Positions 20,108 to 24,603 of a DNA stretch of 24,603 nucleotides are shown here, one piece after another. The position numbers and the translations under genes were made by a program. Under the pieces are notes generated by a model. That model searched no databases. It saw nothing but the letters and a program-made list of their open reading frames with translations, and was not told where the DNA came from. Every line of letters starts with the position of its first letter. The first letter of the stretch is position 1. Source of the stretch: Phaeoceros laevis (taxonomy: Eukaryota > Anthocerotophyta > Anthocerotopsida > Notothyladales); contig JBNGIQ010009337.1 in NCBI GenBank assembly GCA_049999765.1, positions 99,781 through 124,383 on the forward strand. Reading direction: 5' to 3'.

Positions 20108-20261
20108 AACTAGGCTGCCACCGTGCAAAAATGACCGAGCTACGTATCAATGTCGTGCTGTGACCGAGACCGTAACACGAACTGTTAAATCCCACCTGGT
20201 GTCAGCAGAGTATTTTCTACTAGTGCTAGCTAACTAGCTAGCTAGCTACGAAGCACTTGTT

Positions 20262-21650
20262 TGCTCGAGATTCCCAGTTCTAAGTACTAGTTAGTTAGCA
20301 CTAGTCCATTTGGTGAAGGTGCTGCAGTGCTGATTTTCTAGATAGCTTACAAAGTTCCCATGGCCAATCAGCATGCTGGGAGCTACTGACATCATGTGCC
20401 CAAGGAGCTACTGTATGGCACGCTATGAATCAACTACAACTGAGCTTATTTGCAAATGTATGAGCTGAGGTGCCTACAGGTGTCAACTAGTGTGCAGGTT
20501 ACAAGTATCTTTGCCTGTGTCATGTGCTTATATCCGTTACCAAGCCATTCTTGGGTAAAAATGAACCTGGAATAAGAATCAACCTAGGAGGGCCATTTCT
20601 CAATGCCTATTAATGCATGCATATGGTACTTGGTCAGCCAATTTCCGATTAACTACGAGTTCGTAAATTCAGGTAACATATGGTGAATGTGACGTTGATT
20701 CAGAACATTGAGAGAAGGAGGAAGTCAAAGTGAAGAAGAAGAAAAAGCTTTATAATGTGTTGTTGGGTCCAAACGGTGGAGTGAAACAGTAGCTAGCTAT
20801 AGACTCATGATCCTTCCACGGTTTCTGAATTCTAACGATGTAGTACCATTGTTGTTTTTTCCATATAAGTAAAGGCCCTCACATATTTAGAAAAGGGGAA
20901 CGTTCTATGATTCTATATACAAAGCCATTTTTTATTCATCTAGCCTATAAAATTATGTCAAAAAAAAAAGCTCTTATAAAGCTTGCAAATCACGATTTAC
21001 AAATTTTCTTCATCTTCATCCTCATCCTCTGCATCTTCGCTATTACTTCCTGGACCATCGCGATCGGAAGCACTAGCTGAGCAAGATGCTGAACTTGTTT
21101 TAGATTTGTCATCAGAGCCTGAATTAGAGGCGCTTGATATCGTTGCGCGTTTTCCCGATGCTGAATTAGAACAAGTGCTTGAAGTCGATGCCTTAGCAAC
21201 TTTGTGTTCGTCCTCTACAAGTATTCTCTCATTTGCGGGCAAGGTGAGGCTGGCGTCTTCAGTAGCATTCTTCTGAGAAACTCGTAGCTCTCTTGCCTCG
21301 GCCACTTGTGTGCTTGCAACGACAAAGCTTACAAACACGACAAACATGAGCAATCCTGTGGTGACCTTTGTAAGGGCCATGATCTGCAAGCATATATGAG
21401 AGAGTTCTTTTAATTTAGAATAACATAACTTGAGGAACTCTTAGAACTATTTTCATCGGCAAAAATCAAGTATTCTTCCATAGATAGAGATTGGCACAAG
21501 TCTAGGAATAATTTGTACAAGCCAAATAAAAACGAAATAGCATATTGAAATCGAACAAGCACAATCTTTTTCCAAAAAAACAAACTTACTAGTGCAATTG
21601 AGCAAGAACACACTTGAGCAAAAACAGAGAAGATATGACAGATGGTTTAG
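20262..21650. repeat. Tandem duplication unit 1 carrying a small secreted peptide gene
   Basis: This unit aligns with 23220-24603 from 'attcccagttctaagtacta' through the peptide gene, its leader intron and upstream to 'agaagatatga.agatggttt'. Divergence consists of point changes plus small indels. Units are offset by about 2.95 kb, in direct orientation. Confidence 0.92.
20997..21380 (-). CDS. Small secreted Ser-rich, acidic-tailed peptide precursor, paralogue 1
   Basis: The coding exon gives 127 aa. The start MALTKVTTG (21380, context atcATGGCC) is followed by a strong signal peptide (LLMFVVFVSFVVAS, likely cut after AEA near residue 29). The rest is low-complexity: a segment with SLTLPANERILVED, then Ser/Ala/Thr-rich sequence with two cysteines (STCSNS and SASCSAS), then an acidic tail EDAEDEDEDEENL and TAA. 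A leader intron is predicted from 21589 (GTAAGT) to 21384 (CAG), ending three bases before the ATG, and is conserved in the paralogue. AATAAA on this strand lies at 20931-20936, about 60 bases past the stop. I infer a secreted peptide or apoplastic protein. The family is not recognised and function is unknown. Confidence 0.75.
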   Translation of the reverse strand: MALTKVTTGLLMFVVFVSFVVASTQVAEARELRVSQKNATEDASLTLPANERILVEDEHKVAKASTSSTCSNSASGKRATISSASNSGSDDKSKTSSASCSASASDRDGPGSNSEDAEDEDEDEENL

Positions 21651-22604
21651 GTTTATGTCTGTCACAAATTTAAAGCTCAGCCAAGAGGATGAAAATAGGC
21701 ATATCTATTTGTGTAACAAAACGCTATTTTCGCAAGGTGTGTGTATGTGTGCGTGTCTATTTGAGGAGGTTGACGGTTCCAGAAGGATCCCCTCTTGCCC
21801 ATAAGCGAGGTATGAAGGTATGAACATAGAAACTGCTTCTTTAAGTTCAAACTTCATATTTGAAAGATGATAACAAGACTAGGTTAAACTGTGATTTCAC
21901 GAAGCCATTGTAGTTTAATCACATCTAACAAGATCATGTACATGCAATTTTTTATCAACCCCAAAATGGCGATTCAGAATCGCCATTTTTCAATGCAGCA
22001 TCAGTTTGACGTCATGTANNNNNNNNNNNNNNNNNNNNNNNNNNNNNNNNNNNNNNNNNNNNNNNNNNNNNNNNNNNNNNNNNNNNNNNNNNNNNNNNNN
22101 NNNNNNNNNNNNNNNNNNACATTCCCGCTTCCGTATTTTACGCTTTTGCAACTAAGTGCCACTTCTTGAGCAAATTTTCTAAAGGTGTGAAGCAATCGAC
22201 TGCAAGAATATATTAATATCAAACCTCAACTTGCTCTATTGATACACATTAGAAGATGGTCACTTTTTCTCCATTTTCACAACAGAATGGTTTTAAAGCT
22301 GGCAAAACATTCACCAATATTCCTCAAACGAACTGTGCGGCTCCGAAAAGTTCTTGGCTTCTCTAACCGACATGGTTTACGTAGCATAGATCCATATGTC
22401 CTCTGTATCCGCGAACTCTGACGGTAGACTTGCCACTCCCCGCTTCACTCCTCTCACAATCTACAAATGCAACCCAATTGCATGCTTGCTAGCTCATGAT
22501 CTTGACAGCGGCTCTACAAGCTTAAGCAAAAAAAACTCATGATCAAATTAGCAAAGAAGGATGAAAACTCTTGAAAGGCACCTCATCCTCGTCCCATATA
22601 ATGA
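21651..22604. other. Spacer between the duplicated units, with a near-palindrome
   Basis: AT-rich sequence upstream of paralogue 1. A perfect 13-bp inverted repeat with a single-base centre (AAAATGGCGATTC, 21963-21975; GAATCGCCATTTT, 21977-21989) sits 29 bp before a gap. No gene is supported. Confidence 0.6.
22019..22118. other. Assembly gap (100 N)
   Basis: 100 N bases between a near-palindrome and AT-rich flank. Confidence 0.98.
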
Positions 22605-22768
22605 TAGTAGTAGTAGTAGTAGTGGTAGTAGTAGTAATAGTAGTAATGGACAATAATCGCGCCTATGCGACTCCTCGCGGGAATCAGGCGTGCTGCCTTT
22701 TGGGTGGGTGGACTGCCAACATACACGCCAATAGTGTGAATGTTGGTAGTAGGCAGACCTACTAGCTA
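22605..22768 (-). mobile_element. SINE-like element with TAC-repeat tail, copy B
   Basis: Reverse complement of the element at 484-632. On the minus strand it reads 'tagtaggtctgcctactacc', a middle block with 'ttggcagtccacccaccc', 'aaaggcagcac', 'gattcccgcgaggagtcgc' and then (TAC)n, seen on the plus strand as (TAG)n at 22605-22646. It lies between the two duplicated peptide units, so it inserted in the spacer or predates the duplication on one side only. Confidence 0.65.
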
Positions 22769-23219
22769 AGTACCTACCTAGGTAAGGCTAATAATTAAGG
22801 CAGCATATAAAATATATAATGAAATTAAGTTTGCATATTTTCGCTTTGCCTTGTAGCTCCTTTAACCATGCGTTCGTTCTCATTAACATTTTCGCTAGCG
22901 TGAGCTGGTCATCGGTATTCATTAACTCGCAATGCATATTATGCGCTTTCAATCAGCAGTACTAGTTGCAATTGCTGCATATATAGAGATTGTTGGCTCC
23001 TCAATTGACTTCCTCGACTTTGAGATGTAATCCACAAATAGCTAGTATGTTGTCTACAAGTGAGAGATGCACACACGAAATAGCTTACAAATGGAGAAAT
23101 TGCACATACATCCATGGATGCACTAACAAACAAAGACAGTATACTAACGTCAGCACCACAGCTTAGTAATATTACCGTAGGCAACACAACTGCACACCCC
23201 CTACTACTAAAACTACTAC
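22769..23219. other. Intergenic spacer, nothing recognised
   Basis: AT-rich with no supported gene. A short ACT-rich stretch at 23200-23222 borders duplication unit 2. Confidence 0.45.
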
Positions 23220-24603
23220 TGCTCAGGATTCCCAGTTCTAAGTACTAGTTAGCGAGCACTAGTCCATTTTGGTGAAGGTGCTCCACTGCTAATTTTCCAG
23301 CTAGCTTACAACGTTCCCATGGGCAATCAAAATGCTGGGAGCTGCTAACATTAGGTGCCCGAGCAGCTACTATATGGCACGCTATGAATCAATTGTAACT
23401 GAGCTTACTTGCAAATGTATGAGCTGAGGTGCCTGTGTCATGTGGTGTGCAGGTTACAAGTATCTTTGCATGTGCTATGTACTTATATCCCTTACCAAGA
23501 ATGGCTTGGGGTAAGAATCAACATGGGAGAGCCTTTCTCAATGCCTATTAATACATGGTACTTGGTCAGCGTATCTCCGGTTAACTACAACTACAGTGAA
23601 TGTGACGTTGAACATTGAGTGAAGAGGAAAGTCAGAGTGAAGTTCTAAGAAGAAGAAGCTTTATAACATGCTGTTGTCCAAACGGTGCAGTGAAACACTA
23701 GCTAGCTATAGACTCGTGATTCTTCCATGCTTTCTGAATTCTAACGATGTAGTACCATTGTTGTTATTTCCATATAAGTAAAGGCCGTCACATATTCAGA
23801 AAAGAGTAACGTTCTATGATTCTATTTGCAAAGCCGTTTTTTATTCATCTAGCCTATAAAATTATGTCAAAAAAAAAAAGCTCTTGTAAAGCTTGCAAAT
23901 CACGATTTACAAATTTTCTTCATCTTCATCTTCATCCTCCGCATCTTCACTACTACTTCCTGGCGCATCGCGATCGGTAGCACTAGCTGAGCAAGCTGCT
24001 GAACTTGTTTTAGATTTGTCATCAGAGCCTGTGGTAGAGGAGCTTGCTATCGATGCGTGTCTTCCCGATGCTGCATTAGAACAAGTGCTTGTAGTTGATG
24101 CCAACAAACGCTTAGCAATTGAATCCGACAAGTCCAAACTTAAATCTTTGTTGTCGTCCTCTACAAGTATTCCTTCATTTGCGGGCAAGGTGAGGCTAGC
24201 CTCTTCACTGGCAATCTTCTGAGAAACTCCTAGCTGTCTTGCCCCATCCACTTGTGTGCTTGCAACTACAAAGCTTATAAACACGACAAACATGAATAAT
24301 CCCGTGGTGACCTTTGTAAGGGCCATGATCTGCAAGCACATATGAGCGAGTACTTTTAATTTAGAATAACATAACTTGGGGAAGTCTTAAAACTATTGTC
24401 ATTGGCAAAACTTAAGTATTCTTCCATGGGTAGAGATTGGTACCAAGTCTAGGAATAATTTGTACAAGCTAAATAAAAACGAAATAGCATATTAAAATTG
24501 AACAAGCACAAGCTTTTTATAAAAAAAAAACCAACTTACTAGTGCAATTGAACAAGAACACAAGTGAGCAAGAATAGAGAAGATATGAAAGATGGTTTCA
24601 CAA
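23220..24603. repeat. Tandem duplication unit 2 (runs off the window)
   Basis: Counterpart of 20262-21650. Homology continues to the last base of the window, so the upstream limit and any third unit are not visible. Confidence 0.92.
23907..24326 (-). CDS. Small secreted Ser-rich, acidic-tailed peptide precursor, paralogue 2
   Basis: The coding exon gives 139 aa from MALTKVTTG (24326). Signal peptide (LFMFVVFISFVVAS), SLTLPANEGILVED, two cysteines (STCSNA and SAACSAS) and the tail EDAEDEDEDEENL match paralogue 1. Compared with it, this copy has an extra in-frame segment after EDDNK (DLSLDLSDSIAKRLL region), while the ends are almost unchanged. The leader intron is predicted from 24539 (GTAAGT) to 24330 (CAG) and the AATAAA signal at 23840-23845. 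Retention of frame, signal peptide, splice sites and tail in both copies suggests both are or were functional. Role unknown. Confidence 0.75.
   Translation of the reverse strand: MALTKVTTGLFMFVVFISFVVASTQVDGARQLGVSQKIASEEASLTLPANEGILVEDDNKDLSLDLSDSIAKRLLASTTSTCSNAASGRHASIASSSTTGSDDKSKTSSAACSASATDRDAPGSSSEDAEDEDEDEENL

Noticed and set aside
20983-21276. Plus-strand frame opposite peptide paralogue 1 (and its equivalent at 23893-24222)
   Set aside because: It is an antisense shadow: it begins inside the 3' flank, has a Ser run from the acidic codons of the real gene, and lacks a signal peptide.
21963-21995. Intrinsic (rho-independent style) terminator from the hairpin plus T run
   Set aside because: This is nuclear plant DNA, where such terminators are not used by RNA polymerase II. 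The structure is reported as a palindrome only.

Overview
The window is nuclear DNA of a land plant. It carries plant-type genes split by short GT-AG introns, a nuclear tRNA-Glu, plant-style polyphenol oxidase and nucleolar SURF6 genes, and short interspersed and tandem repeats. The introns I could place are 56-210 nt long. Together with a polyphenol oxidase that enters the secretory pathway instead of carrying an obvious plastid transit peptide, this points to a non-seed plant, perhaps a compact-intron lycophyte such as Selaginella. The species assignment is an inference and is weak. Four 100-base runs of N (from 3581, 18717, 19866 and 22019) are assembly gaps.

Layout. Positions 1-4000 are mostly intergenic: a SINE-like repeat near 484-632, one gene-like reading frame (about 1638-1889), a 41-bp tandem repeat and a pyrimidine-rich leader. 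A small secreted eight-cysteine protein is at 4063-4401 (+). The best-resolved gene is an 11-exon SURF6/RRP14 homologue at 6812-8871 (+), 353 aa. A tRNA-Glu(CTC) lies at 9794-9865 and is followed by three copies of a 69-79 bp repeat built around perfect short dyads. Unassigned exons of an unidentified gene lie at 10418-11851 (+).

A four-exon polyphenol oxidase (12402-14099, +, 431 aa) ends right after its DWL domain and lacks the C-terminal shielding domain. It faces a two-exon secreted-type alpha/beta hydrolase (15164-16387, -). A block of about 530 bp that starts in the oxidase 3' flank is repeated at 17690-18243. Both copies hold the same two-exon 3' gene end on the minus strand.

From 18505 an 82-bp tandem array contains a gap. 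From 20262 to the window end lies a tandem duplication of a small secreted, serine- and acid-rich peptide gene (20997-21380 and 23907-24326, both -). The copies share a 5' leader intron and flanks. A minus-strand copy of the SINE-like element sits between them.

The genes do not form an operon or an evident pathway. The oxidase and hydrolase are convergent, and the peptide genes are a local paralogue pair. The likeliest novelty is the peptide pair, the altered copper-site and domain structure of the oxidase, and the dyad-bearing repeats after the tRNA.
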